Shown: positions 11,901 through 21,800 of the stretch, piece after piece
Numbering within the stretch: the first letter of the stretch is position 1
Layout of the letters: every line of letters begins with the position of its first letter
Source of the DNA: Symbiodinium microadriaticum
Lineage: Eukaryota > Sar > Dinophyceae > Suessiales > Symbiodiniaceae
DNA length: 64,000 nt
Direction of reading: 5' to 3'
NCBI GenBank assembly: GCA_001939145.1
Contig: LSRX01000007.1
Location: forward strand, 1,974,152-2,038,151
Notes under the pieces: model-generated
Databases searched by the model: none
What the model saw: the letters and a program-made list of their open reading frames with translations, nothing else
What the model was told of the DNA's origin: nothing
Translations under genes and position numbers: made by a program

Positions 11901-13560
11901 TCTGACCTAAACCATCAAAGCCCCAGGCGCCGCCACACACGTCGAGCTGCCACTATCCAAACCCGTCTATCTCCAGCATACCATAGCGTTGCCGCCCTGC
12001 TGATGAACAAACAACAAGCACATAGATGGAGAGACAGACAGGAAATGAAACAAACAAATAAACACATAGACGGATAGATAGACAGATAGATAAACAGATG
12101 GTAGAAAGATAGGTAGATAGACAGAGACGGACTTCGATAGATTCGGTAGGTAGGCAGATAGATAGCCAGGCAGATAGATATGTAAGTAGCTAAGTAGATA
12201 GACGGACAGTGTGCTGGGCTCAGGTAAGACTACATTGAGTCAGGTTTATGTTAGACCAGACAGACAGACAGACAGACAGACCGGCAGGCCGACAGACAGG
12301 TAGGCAGTGAGGTAGATAGACAACTCAGTAAGGTAGATAGATAGTCAGATAGATAGATAGATAGATAGATAGCCAGCAGATCGATAGATACTAGATAGAC
12401 AGATGGAAAGATCTAGATAGACGGATGGACGGATAGACAGTTAACTAAGTCAGGATAGATGGATGGATATAAATGGATATTAGATAAGTAGATAGACAGA
12501 TAAATAGACAGATAGATAAATAGGTAGATAGGTAGATAAATAGGTGGATAGATACATAGACAGGTAGATAGATAGGTACGTAGGTAGGTAGATAGATAGA
12601 CTTAGATCGACATATGGACAGAAAGGTCGATCGATAGATGGGTAGATGGGAAGATGCGTAGATAATTGGCAAATAGATGGATACACAAATCGATAGATAC
12701 ACAGCTTGTGAAGCGAACCGTTGCCTCTGTCGAGAAGCCGAGCTTCACTATATTTCTTCCAGTGCCTCGGGCCAGCAGGCGATACTCCGCACCAACTAGT
12801 AACTATTCTGACTCAAGCCTGCCTGCTCATGAGGACTCAGACTTCAAGAACCGGTCCGAAGTCCAGAAAAGAGCCAGAAATCACCACTGCGAGTGTTGCA
12901 CTACCAGAGTGGCTATCACATGTCGTGAGTCGTTCGCCCTCATGCTAGCAAGCAGACCAATCGCGACCAAACGAAATCAGGCACGAGCAACGAACATAAC
13001 GGGGAGAATACAGCACACCTCCTCTAGATGCTTATTTTGAGCAAAGTGGCTTCTTCTGTATCCCTGCGGGCCTCTGCGCACACAGATGGGCTTGGTGGCA
13101 GGGCGGGGGCCAGATGCCTTAGCCTTAGACCGGAACCTTTGCGAGCCGAGGAGTCTAGGTTTTCAAGTTAAGACTGACCCAACCGTCGCGGGACACGAGC
13201 GTTCCCGTTAATGCTGTATCCCTCTGGCGCGCTAATTTTCCGGCTTTGTTCGGGCCAGCCTTCACCCGGATTGAGAGACTCCACCAGCTTGACCTCGTAG
13301 AGGTAGCGGCCCTTCTTGATGCCCATGTTGGCCCTTGCCCCTGGTAGCAGTGGCAGCCGATTTCGTGAACCGGACTTCGAGACACACACACACACACACA
13401 CCCACACCCACCCACCCGCGGTCACACAAGCGGGACAAAGGATGCTCAGAATGAAGCGCCGTTGCGGCCTGCTATGAGGTACTGCACACCACCGTCCGTA
13501 AGCTGCATCAGCACTCGCCCGCCGAGCGAGGGTATGCAGTTCAGCGTGCATTCGGACCTC
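6000..13560 (-). CDS. hnRNP U-like SPRY-domain gene, split into at least seven exons
   Basis: A SPRY domain can be read in order across short exons. About 13550-13469 gives LMQLTDGGVQYLIAG, donor GC. 13340-13266 gives ARANMGIKKGRYLYEVKLVE, donor GT. 7814-7761 gives GSPLLLGDTDDSVFFDSE, donor GC. 7604-7573 gives GFYTAELKRS, donor GT. 7076-7035 gives VLLNLDGASPNKNT, donor GC. 6277-6176 includes DGVRVAQPQKLPEALVGK and LFPH, donor GT. 6059-6000 gives VCFKNMTLHVNFASPL, donor GTGAGT. Phases agree at most joins, though one or two linking exons are missing. The sequence follows the SPRY core of hnRNP U-like nuclear RNA-binding proteins (ligand-loop LGD, VLLNLD, SLFP). Upstream segments at 13760-13690 (LKSDVSFDLPLELQILSDLD) and 14033-13900 may be earlier exons. 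The 13.2-7.8 kb intron holds repeats and one N. The 333-codon frame at 5925-6926 is mostly intron read-through. Confidence 0.7.
8776..9802 (-). pseudogene. Decayed RCC1-like tandem-repeat copy inside the SPRY-gene intron
   Basis: About eight 123-bp units of the same repeat as the gene at 1135-2460 (GDGSVVSWG, GGDSSAVQDQLRDVQQIQAS), on the same strand. The frame is broken. At about 9304-9310 a TGG for the repeat tryptophan has become TGA. Near 9600-9700 one unit is cut short and shifts frame, and near 9710 a unit lost about 14 bases. No ubiquitin-like start is present, and the 3' end runs into GGRQQRVPFGC and a stop. Units here are closer to one another than those in the intact gene, suggesting recent homogenisation before decay. 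It sits between two SPRY exons, so it is probably an insertion or segmental copy and not an independent gene. Confidence 0.8.
9958..11392 (-). mobile_element. 5'-truncated LINE remnant (RT C-terminal half)
   Basis: The main open frame, about 10330-11392, begins in the reverse transcriptase: LFFVDDVSAPYPDAQ near 11260-11215 matches palm motif C (xxDD), FNFGPSKTATM matches motif D, and YKLLGIEIDPWLSF matches the following LG strand. The thumb-like C-terminal region follows to the stop at 10330. A second frame at 9958-10254 continues with a Cys-rich stretch (RCSRCGLEEIAFHHVLGQTC), so a stop and a frameshift separate the tail. Motifs A and B and the endonuclease are missing. The break is close to the single N at 11393; sequence beyond it on the plus side does not look like RT. 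It differs clearly from the big element at 14-27 kb. Confidence 0.7.
12024..12705. repeat. Imperfect (GATA/GACA)n tetranucleotide satellite
   Basis: Nearly 700 bp of GATA, GACA, GGTA and GATG tetramers with frequent substitutions. It opens minus-strand frames of endless IYLS/YLPT repeats, which are not genes. It lies in the long SPRY-gene intron. Confidence 0.9.
13383..13421. repeat. (CA)n microsatellite
   Basis: A run of ACACAC followed by CACCCACC in the short SPRY-gene intron between the exons ending at 13469 and starting at 13340. Confidence 0.9.
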
Positions 13561-13789
13561 AGAGACATCATTTTACTGTTTTCGGAAGCTTAGCGGCATC
13601 CTTTCCACGAATCGTGCAAGGACCCTCGCAGTTTGGGATCGCCCAAACCCGGCTACCCGGCGAAGCCGTCTCTGCTGGATCCCCCAAGTCAAGATCCGAC
13701 AGAATTTGCAGCTCCAGGGGCAGGTCGAAGCTCACGTCGCTCTTCAGCCTTGTGGCTTGGCCAGGGAATTTCGAGTTTCCAACCCTAAC

Positions 13790-13893
13790 GGTTGATGACA
13801 TAAATCCTGCATTACCCATAATAAGGGATAGTATACCATACTTCCCGTAGTTTGGGGTCCTTAAGGTGATGCAAAGGGTTTATATCATCAACC
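13790..13893. mobile_element. MITE copy 1, GGTTGATGAYATAAA ends
   Basis: About 104 bp bounded by terminal inverted repeats: GGTTGATGACATAAATCCTG on the left and the complement of GGTTGATGATATAAACCCTT on the right. The interior holds TATACCATA and a TAGTTTGGGGTCCTTAAGG core. A related copy in the opposite orientation lies at 41662-41763. No coding capacity. No clear target-site duplication could be set by eye. Confidence 0.7.
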
Positions 13894-14077
13894 GAATTAC
13901 CCCTTAACTCAGAGTCCCCAATGTCCAGATACCTAGCTCTGCCGGGCCACGGCTTCGCAGAGCTTGGCTTGGCGTCGGTTTCGAGCTCGGGCGGCGGCCT
14001 GGGCGCAGCGACGGCAAATTTTCGTGTATCCATCTATACACAAAGTTTGGAAAAACACACCCCGAGATATGTGCGTG

Positions 14078-14129
14078 TGTGTGTGTACACACACACACGC
14101 ATATATATATATATATATGTATGTAAGTA

Positions 14130-14165
<36 letters not shown>

Positions 14166-14171
14166 TATGTA

Positions 14172-14244
<73 letters not shown>

Positions 14245-14249
14245 GTATA

Positions 14250-14304
<55 letters not shown>

Positions 14305-14326
14305 GTATATGTATATGTATATGTAT
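14078..14326. repeat. Compound microsatellite: (GT)n, (TA)n, (AAGT)n, (TATGTG)n
   Basis: Successive blocks of GT/AC, AT, AAGT tetramers and a long hexamer run of TATGTG ending in TATATG. It abuts the 5' side of the large LINE. Frames of YTYTYT or MCMCMC here are repeat artefacts. Confidence 0.95.
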
Positions 14327-14561
14327 AGGGCTCAGAAGACCTGCGCGAGCTTGCAGGATTGCTAGCAGCCCCAGTGCCCAGGCGGTAGAAGTTCCAGCCA
14401 CGGCACGCAGCTCCCCCCGCTGGCATAGGACACAGCGGCAGAAGCGATCCCGGTGTCGTAAGAGAATCCACCGGAGGCGATTGCTGGGACTCCAGCCTTT
14501 CGCTTACGATTTACAGGTGCTCAGTAAGCACCACAGTGCCCCCAAATTCCGCGAGCTGGCG

Positions 14562-15725
14562 ATGGGCAGAGGTGGAAAATGGTCCAAGGAGACAGCAACA
14601 GCCGCAAGGCCCCCGCAAAGTGGAAGCGAATTTTGGGGATATTGGCGTGGAGCCAAGTCGCCCTCGCAATATCCTTGGCGACGATCTGCGGGCCCGGAGC
14701 GGAACCCATTTCCTGCTTTCGATGCAGAATGGGTCGAACCTCAGCGAGACTCACAGAGGCCTCAACTGGAGGAAGCGGCCGACCAAAGCGATGGCGGCCC
14801 ACAGCTCGTGAGAGGACTTCAATCCGTCCTCAACGCAGCCAGAAAAGCGGAAGTGCGCACTATGAAGGCATGTGCGGCGAGAGCTCAAACCCTGGCACAG
14901 TGGGACCAGTTTCTCGAGAAGTCCAGGGCAGCGTATGTCAAGGAGAAGAAGAGATTCGAACAGATCCTCGCCAGGCAAGACCGGGAAGTAGACGAGGCGA
15001 AGCAAGCACAGACAGTCGCCAGGACTGTCATCAGGCAGGCTGCTTTGAATGTCGAGAGTACAGCTGCCAAGCCAACAGTAAGCTTAGAGACAGACAAGGC
15101 AGAGTGGGAAGCTATGAGAGCCGAATGGGAAAAGGAGCAAGGCCAAGAATTCGGAGATGTCTATCGCAGGGCGATGGAGGAGGGTATTACACCACACAGA
15201 GGTCGTCAAGCTGCGCCACGGTCACCGAACTTGAGGCCGACTCCCCCAATGGAGGCCACTATCCCAGCTGCTGCTGCGAAGTACATCAGTACGCCAGACG
15301 CAGAACAGGCAAAGAAGATGATGAGTCCCTCACCTGCAGCGGAAGGTGTCCGCCCGGAGGCTACAGGAAAGGGGGAGACCAGGCCCGGAGATCAAGCACC
15401 ACACCAGACGGAGCCACCTCCGGAAGCAGAGGACGGCACCGACATGCCAGAGCCGCGCAGGGATGGCAAGACTACATTGCCCCGTGTTTCCCTCAAGCAG
15501 GTCACAAAGACACCACCTCGCCAACCAGATTGTGGCAGCACCAGCCTTGGTGCCAAGCTCGAGGCGAAACGAAGTGCTATGAAGCCATTCCACGGTGCCA
15601 CAGCTACCAGAGAGGCGACAGATGTTGCTCATGCTGCGGCCAAAGTTGTCGACGACGATCCAGACGAGCCTATGGAGGAGCTTCACAATGCGGCACCCAG
15701 CCCGGGACTTGGCAGGATGGAGTAG
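14562..15725 (+). CDS. LINE ORF1, coiled-coil protein
   Basis: 387 codons from the ATG at 14562 (MGRGGKWSKET); the same frame is open from an ATG at 14481, giving 414. I prefer 14562 because a basic glycine-rich start is typical of such proteins; the choice is not certain. Residues about 83-160 are rich in Ala, Glu, Lys, Arg and Gln with heptad-like spacing (FLEKSRAAYVKEKKRFEQIL), predicting a coiled coil for trimer or multimer formation as in other LINE ORF1 proteins. The C-terminal half is Pro, Thr and Glu-rich and probably disordered. No CCHC knuckle or RRM is apparent. It would be the RNA-binding partner of the element. It ends 131 bases before the first Met of the next frame. Confidence 0.65.
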   Translation: MGRGGKWSKETATAARPPQSGSEFWGYWRGAKSPSQYPWRRSAGPERNPFPAFDAEWVEPQRDSQRPQLEEAADQSDGGPQLVRGLQSVLNAARKAEVRTMKACAARAQTLAQWDQFLEKSRAAYVKEKKRFEQILARQDREVDEAKQAQTVARTVIRQAALNVESTAAKPTVSLETDKAEWEAMRAEWEKEQGQEFGDVYRRAMEEGITPHRGRQAAPRSPNLRPTPPMEATIPAAAAKYISTPDAEQAKKMMSPSPAAEGVRPEATGKGETRPGDQAPHQTEPPPEAEDGTDMPEPRRDGKTTLPRVSLKQVTKTPPRQPDCGSTSLGAKLEAKRSAMKPFHGATATREATDVAHAAAKVVDDDPDEPMEELHNAAPSPGLGRME

Positions 15726-15853
15726 TTGTTAGGCAGCAGCAGCAAAGCGTCCACCCTACTGCATGGTGTGTCGGCGGGGCGACGGTTGCTTCTGACTTTC
15801 TAGGCTCTGTCGAGCAAGAGAGTCGTCTCAACCTGGGCTCCCTCTGGACAGAC

Positions 15854-18800
15854 ATGCATTCTTGTTGGACACAATGCTGCTTGCTGCCTCGGCTCCATCC
15901 AACTGAGCAGCCTGATGAATGTACAGTCTCTAAGTACTGTACAGTTTTTGCATTTCGATCGCATCCGACATGCTTACAGGTGATTCCCTGTCTCTGCTTG
16001 TCTTTTCCACTTGCCGCACCCGCTCGTAAGTGCATCTCGCAAGAAACCCCCTCCACGCCTTGGTTCGGTTTTACCTTGGCTGGGGAAGGGTTTCTAATCT
16101 CCTCCGCTGTCTTTGCTATGCATTGGGTTTGTGCATCAGCTTGGATGGCCCCGCCACTCAGCACCGGTATTTTTTGCCTTTCCGAGTGCTATGCGCCCCT
16201 CCTCTTCCCATGCAACGGCCATGCGCCAAAGAGGCAAATCGGTGGCTCTGGGTTGCCCGCTGGCGTTGTCTTGTGGTTTGAGGTTGTTCCCCTGAGAACT
16301 CTTTCTCAGCCTTTCTGGCTTCAGTTTTGCACTGCTGCGTACAATTCCTGTCGTATAGCGCAGACAGGTTCGGCCCTCTTTTTTTCAACTCCGGATGTTC
16401 GATGCATGATTTCCCGGACTGAGCAAGCCTTTTTCAGTACACGTCCTCCATTTGAACCTAAGGACGTGACTCCTTCACCGGCGCCAAAGAGATGTATCGG
16501 TGGCTCAGGGACATCCGCCGGCCGCAGCAATCATGACCTCACTGACGAGGTTTTTGAGGGTTTTAATACATCCCTCACCCCTTTTTTTGTGACCTTAATT
16601 GGGGTAATGCTTCTTGCGCTCTGGCAGCTTCTCTTTTCAGCCATGCCAGGCTGCAAGTCTCCCCTTGGCAAAACGTTGCAGCTCCCTTGCATGACGCGGT
16701 GTGCAACAGCTACACTTGCTTTTAGTGTAGCCAGCCCTAGCCTCAACACCTGGAAGTGGCACAGCAATCGAAAGCGCCGTCAACGTCGGCCTATTGTGAG
16801 ATCCTGGATCTACAACCGTGCAATTGTTGGTGTGGCATGGCTGTGTGGCTTCCTCAGTCTCCCTATCCAGGTATGGGCCGCACCCGCAGGTCTTCCGGAA
16901 GCGATCGCTACTGTCCAAGCACTTTCCAATGCCTGCCCTGCTCGCTTCGTAGATGCAAGTGCCGCCTGGCCTGAGCCTTTTGCAAGCCCGGCAGCTAGTG
17001 AGCCAGCTACAGATGATGACCGGGCACATAAACTCAGATATGAGCGCCGGGGCATCGGGGTTATAAGACATGAGGATGCCACACGAGGTCCACCAGACTG
17101 GGTTGGCGTATCGCTGTTTGCGCCATATTACCAGCCAGAACACTGGGCGATCCAGCTGTCACCACCTGCAACTGCCCAACAGGCGCATGAGACTGTCATG
17201 TATGTTCTGCAGGACGCTTTCCATGGCAATCTCAACACTGCTGTCCCCACCAACCCACAAAGGTTTGATGGGTGTTTGCACTACTTGTGTTTCCCCTCTT
17301 TCCTTGACAGTGCAGGTTCCAGTGGGGTTGCCGTGATCATTGATGCTTCGAGAGTAGGAGGGCATTACTTTGCCGCTATTCTAGCAGGCGTGCTCACGTA
17401 TGAACAGCTTGCTGCATTTGTCAGGCCACTGACGAATTATGGGTTTGACGATTTTGATTTCACGATTGGGGCAGAACCAGCCCGATATGGTCCAGGCAGT
17501 CACCTCACCCTCGACCATGGGGACGTAGTCACAGTCGTCATGCCCACCACCCATGGCCCAAGCAGCCTTACCCCAGCGACTATCTTAAGTGCACCTGCTT
17601 CGTTCAACCCGTTGCATCAAGTCCCCTGGGACATTCGCACTCCCGATATTTGCTTGCTTTTCCAGGGCGAAAGGTTTTTGTTAGATCCAGCTTTTCAGTC
17701 AGGGCGGAGCGTTACTGAGGCCGTGTCCTTTGTGCTAGACCTTGATGAGTCTCGCTGGATTGCGCAGGCCTCCAAGCATTTCGACAACCTCGATGTGCAA
17801 GGAACCCCGTGTGACCGATTGCTTGCCGCTTTCAAGATGCCACCAGTCCGCCCGGAAGACCCTGTCACAAGAGGCAGACGTGATATATGGGTCTTCCTCG
17901 ACTTTAGACCTATAGGACATAGGCCACAAGCCATTGTCACGAATGTGTTCAGAGTTCACATTCCTTCCCTACTCGCGCACTTCGGGATTCATATCCCGGA
18001 CGACTATAGCCTTAGCGTCGAGGGAGGAATTAGCTGCGGAGACGAAATCCTCCTTGAGTCTCGGACGACACTTGTCTTCAAAGCCAGTGCGAGCGCGCTT
18101 TCTTCGGCGAGTGGGCCGGATAACCCGCCTGATTCACCTCCAGCGAACCATCATGATGAGGCCCACGACTCCCACGATCCAGACAGCGACTCCCAAGGAG
18201 GTAATGATGATCGGGATCACTCAGAGAATACGCGTGTACGTGACCGCAGCAGATCCCCCAGGACTGAGGGCTCGCCTGGCGGCCCAGCTGCCGAGCTGCT
18301 CAATGTGCTGAAATGCACTGACAAGTTGTGCTCGCCCCAAGTATTTGACTGCTACATGCAACTCTGTGCCAACGCCTCCTTTTGCAAAGATTGGCAACTC
18401 GCTTTGCCTGCCATGCCTCCTTCCGAGCCCGGTCTTCCATTGCTTGCCCCTGCAGAGGGTTCATGTTCGAGACTTTGGTGCAGGTTTGATTTGTTGCATG
18501 CCAACCTCGTACCCCTCTTCAGCATCAGACTTGACTCATTTGGGGCATGCAAGACCATGAAAGGCCATTCTGGACCTGGTCTGCATGTAGATACACGGCG
18601 TGTGCAACAAGCAGCTGAGCGCGGTCTCCAGATTTCTGACATAGAACAGGAACCGCCAGCCCAGGCAGAACAGCTTGAGCTGCATGTCCAAGCACCAGAT
18701 GCAGGCGCAGCGCAAGCGGACATGTTTCCTATTGTTGATGTGAGGTGTCTGATTTACGCACCTGAATATGTCCCGGACATGCTTGTTGCGCCACTTGTTC

Positions 18801-21800
18801 TTCCTTGCAGCGTCGAGCATGCCACAGCTGTCTTCTCGGATGTCCGTGAAGAGAGCCAGGCTGACAACTTTGCCGATGTGTTCCCTGCAGCTCCCCAGCC
18901 TGTTCGCGAGTGTGCAATCTTTGTGGCGGCGCCAGCTTGGTTTCGCTCCAAGGTTGTTGTGCTTTTCAACCTACAGGCTATCAATGCGTGCATCTTCTCC
19001 GCAGCAGTTCACCACCGTTTGAACAAAGCCTCCCTCCTCACAATTGCGGAAATTAGGGAGCCGGAGAGGTTTGAGGTCTATGTTCACGGGCTCTCACAAG
19101 CGTTGCCGGCTGATCTGTGGATTGACCTGCACAACGGTTGCACTGTTACGGTAGTTGAGACAGGTCAAGGTCCACCCCCAGGTTGGCAATTGCACGACAT
19201 GCTGCAAGACCCCGAAGGATGGGATCACAGGGCAGAGGTCCCCGGTCCTGGCGGAAGCCCAGGAGACCACTTCTGGGTTTTAAATGATGGAAAACCCTTT
19301 CGTTTTGATGTCCGTGTCGGCCGTAGGGCGTATGTGAGACCCGATATTTGCCGGGTGCTCCAGTTCACTGATTGGCGCACGACACTGAAACCGAGCATCC
19401 CCCGGATCATCGATCATTTGTCGTGTGGATACATCTCGAGTGGAGTACTTGTAGCAACGGAGATGCTTTCACGTGTACCCTACCCACCAGCTAGGGTGCC
19501 AGAGAAACGAAAAATCCTCATTCTTGACTGCCGAGCCATTCTCCAAGGTTTTCAGTGGCAATTTTTCACAGGCGATAGGGTTGTGCTGCAACATTTAGCT
19601 GATCAATTCGCCGATGTGTGTCCGCTCAACTTCCTGGTTGTTTTCAAGGGAGCTGAGATTGCCCATACGCCAGAAGGACTCAGCATGACAGTTCAGCACG
19701 GTGCTGTTATCAAGGTTGAATTCCAGGAAGAGCATGCACTAGATGAACAGACAGAGGATGAGGACAACGCTGAGAGTGAAGCATCGGAGGACTCTGACAC
19801 CTCCCTCCCCGGTGCAACCGATGAAGAAAACAATGTCGCTCATCAGGTTCGAACACCTGACAACCCACATACGCGAGGCCGAAGCCGTTCACCTCGTGTA
19901 CATGCGAGTCCACAGAACTTTGCTACTTCTGATGAGCAGCGTGGCACAAATCTTGAGATCCTATTCGTTGAGACAGCTTTTGCAATTCTCACGCCCGGCT
20001 TCCCAGTTGAGTCGGTTGCCGTCCGGTTGCAGATTCCTACCAGTATTGATGAAGCCGTTGCTAGGGTCCAACAAGCCCGCCAAGGTTGGATCGCCACGCA
20101 GTTTCCAGATATCACCCCTGCGATTCGACAGCCTGATGCGTGTTGGGGTGTAATGCTCACTGTGCCCACCTGCTGCTGGTGGAAGCAAAATGTTTGTTTC
20201 TTTGAGTGCACCGAACAGCCAAGAATTTTTGCGTGTTCGTGCCCGGCTATTGTCGATCGAAACATCTTGCTTGAGCTTGCTGGAATCTCTGACCATTCCA
20301 GTGTTGTGATTGTTTGCGACCTCTTTGGCCCGCTGACAGGCACTGACACCTGCGAGGTCGTCACTGGTAGTGTCATCACTTTTCTGCCCGAAGGCCAGAC
20401 ACTTCCTTGGACCATGTCGCTTCGCAGCATGTTGCAGACCCACCTGCCCTGGCACACGCCACCTGCTTTTCCTAGCAGCGACGAGGACGATGTGGTGCTT
20501 CTCGCATGCCACCATGGCCAGGAATTACTTTCGATCACGCCTGATCGTGCGACACAATATAGACAAGACATTGCTGCTCTGGCAAGATGTCATCCAAGGG
20601 TACTCATGATTGCTTCAGCCACACCCAGGCCCAGCAATGTTTACCACCAGGGTTACAAGTGTCGAACGGTAGTCGCTGCTGCTGACATTGGCCCATACTC
20701 GGCACAAGACAGCCCTTGCATCTGCCTGCTTGATGCAAGATCCATCTTCAAAGGGTGGATCCCCATCATCACACGTGACGGATGGATTGACACATGGTCA
20801 TTGTTGCAGGATTTCAGCTCTGAAGTTGACCGACAATGGACACTCATGCTCGAGGAGCATAATCCAGCATTCCGTTGGTACCATACACAGATCGGCAGTG
20901 TACTCACTCTGACTTGCCACCAGTTCGAGGCCCAGAACAGTAGCCAGCAATTCGGTGACCAGGCCGATACTCGAACACGGCATACTGCACGAAGTGACGA
21001 TGGACATGATCATCCGACGGATGGTGGTACCGATGCGTCCCACACAGGAGTAGGACGGAGGCAATCACAGCCCTCAACCTCCTCGCATGGCCTGTCTGTC
21101 AACACTGCGCTGCAAGGACTCATAGGATACACAATCCTAGGTACAAACGATGCGCAGCATCTTGATGCCGACGATCAGGTCGAACAATGTGTTTTCGGCA
21201 GCGTTGTTGACAAGTGGGGTGTCTCCTTTGTTGAACATGCCTTAGCAGAAGGCCGGAGGCATTTCACCCCTGTCATCTTATGCTTGCTCCTGATCACAAT
21301 AGTGGTCTACCTAACAGCGTACACCAACCGAGGCCGGGGCTGTCGAGCTGGATTCCGGACTCCACTCGCGTTTCTCGTTGGTATGCACCTGATTCCGATC
21401 AGTACTGCAGCCCGTCACCAAGCCGCTGTGGACTCTTGTGTACACGGCACTCCCTCCCTTTACCCAGCCCATGGTGATGTGACACGACCCGTGCCCACGC
21501 CCTGTCGGAGCCGACACCTGCCACAGCTGCAAGTGCCCCAAGTCGACTGTGTGAATGCTCCTGGTGACTTGCAAGCGCATGCCATCGAGGAGTTGACAAC
21601 TCTCCTCGAGCAAAGCATACGAGCTGACGCGACACCGTTCTTCTTAGCGTCGACACTTGTAGAAACACTGTTTGAGCACTTTGCGCAGGCGGGACATCCC
21701 ATTACACCTGCGGGACTTTGTGGTGACTCACCGCATGTTGATGTGCCGTTCTGCTTATCATCAGACGGCGACAATGCGCAGCCGAGTCAGTTGCTTTGCC

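Noticed and set aside
12445..12702. Frames of repeated IYLS/YLPT
   Set aside because: Translated GATA satellite.
14034..14471. Frames of repeated YTYTYT, HTHTHT and MCMCMC
   Set aside because: Translated hexamer microsatellite.
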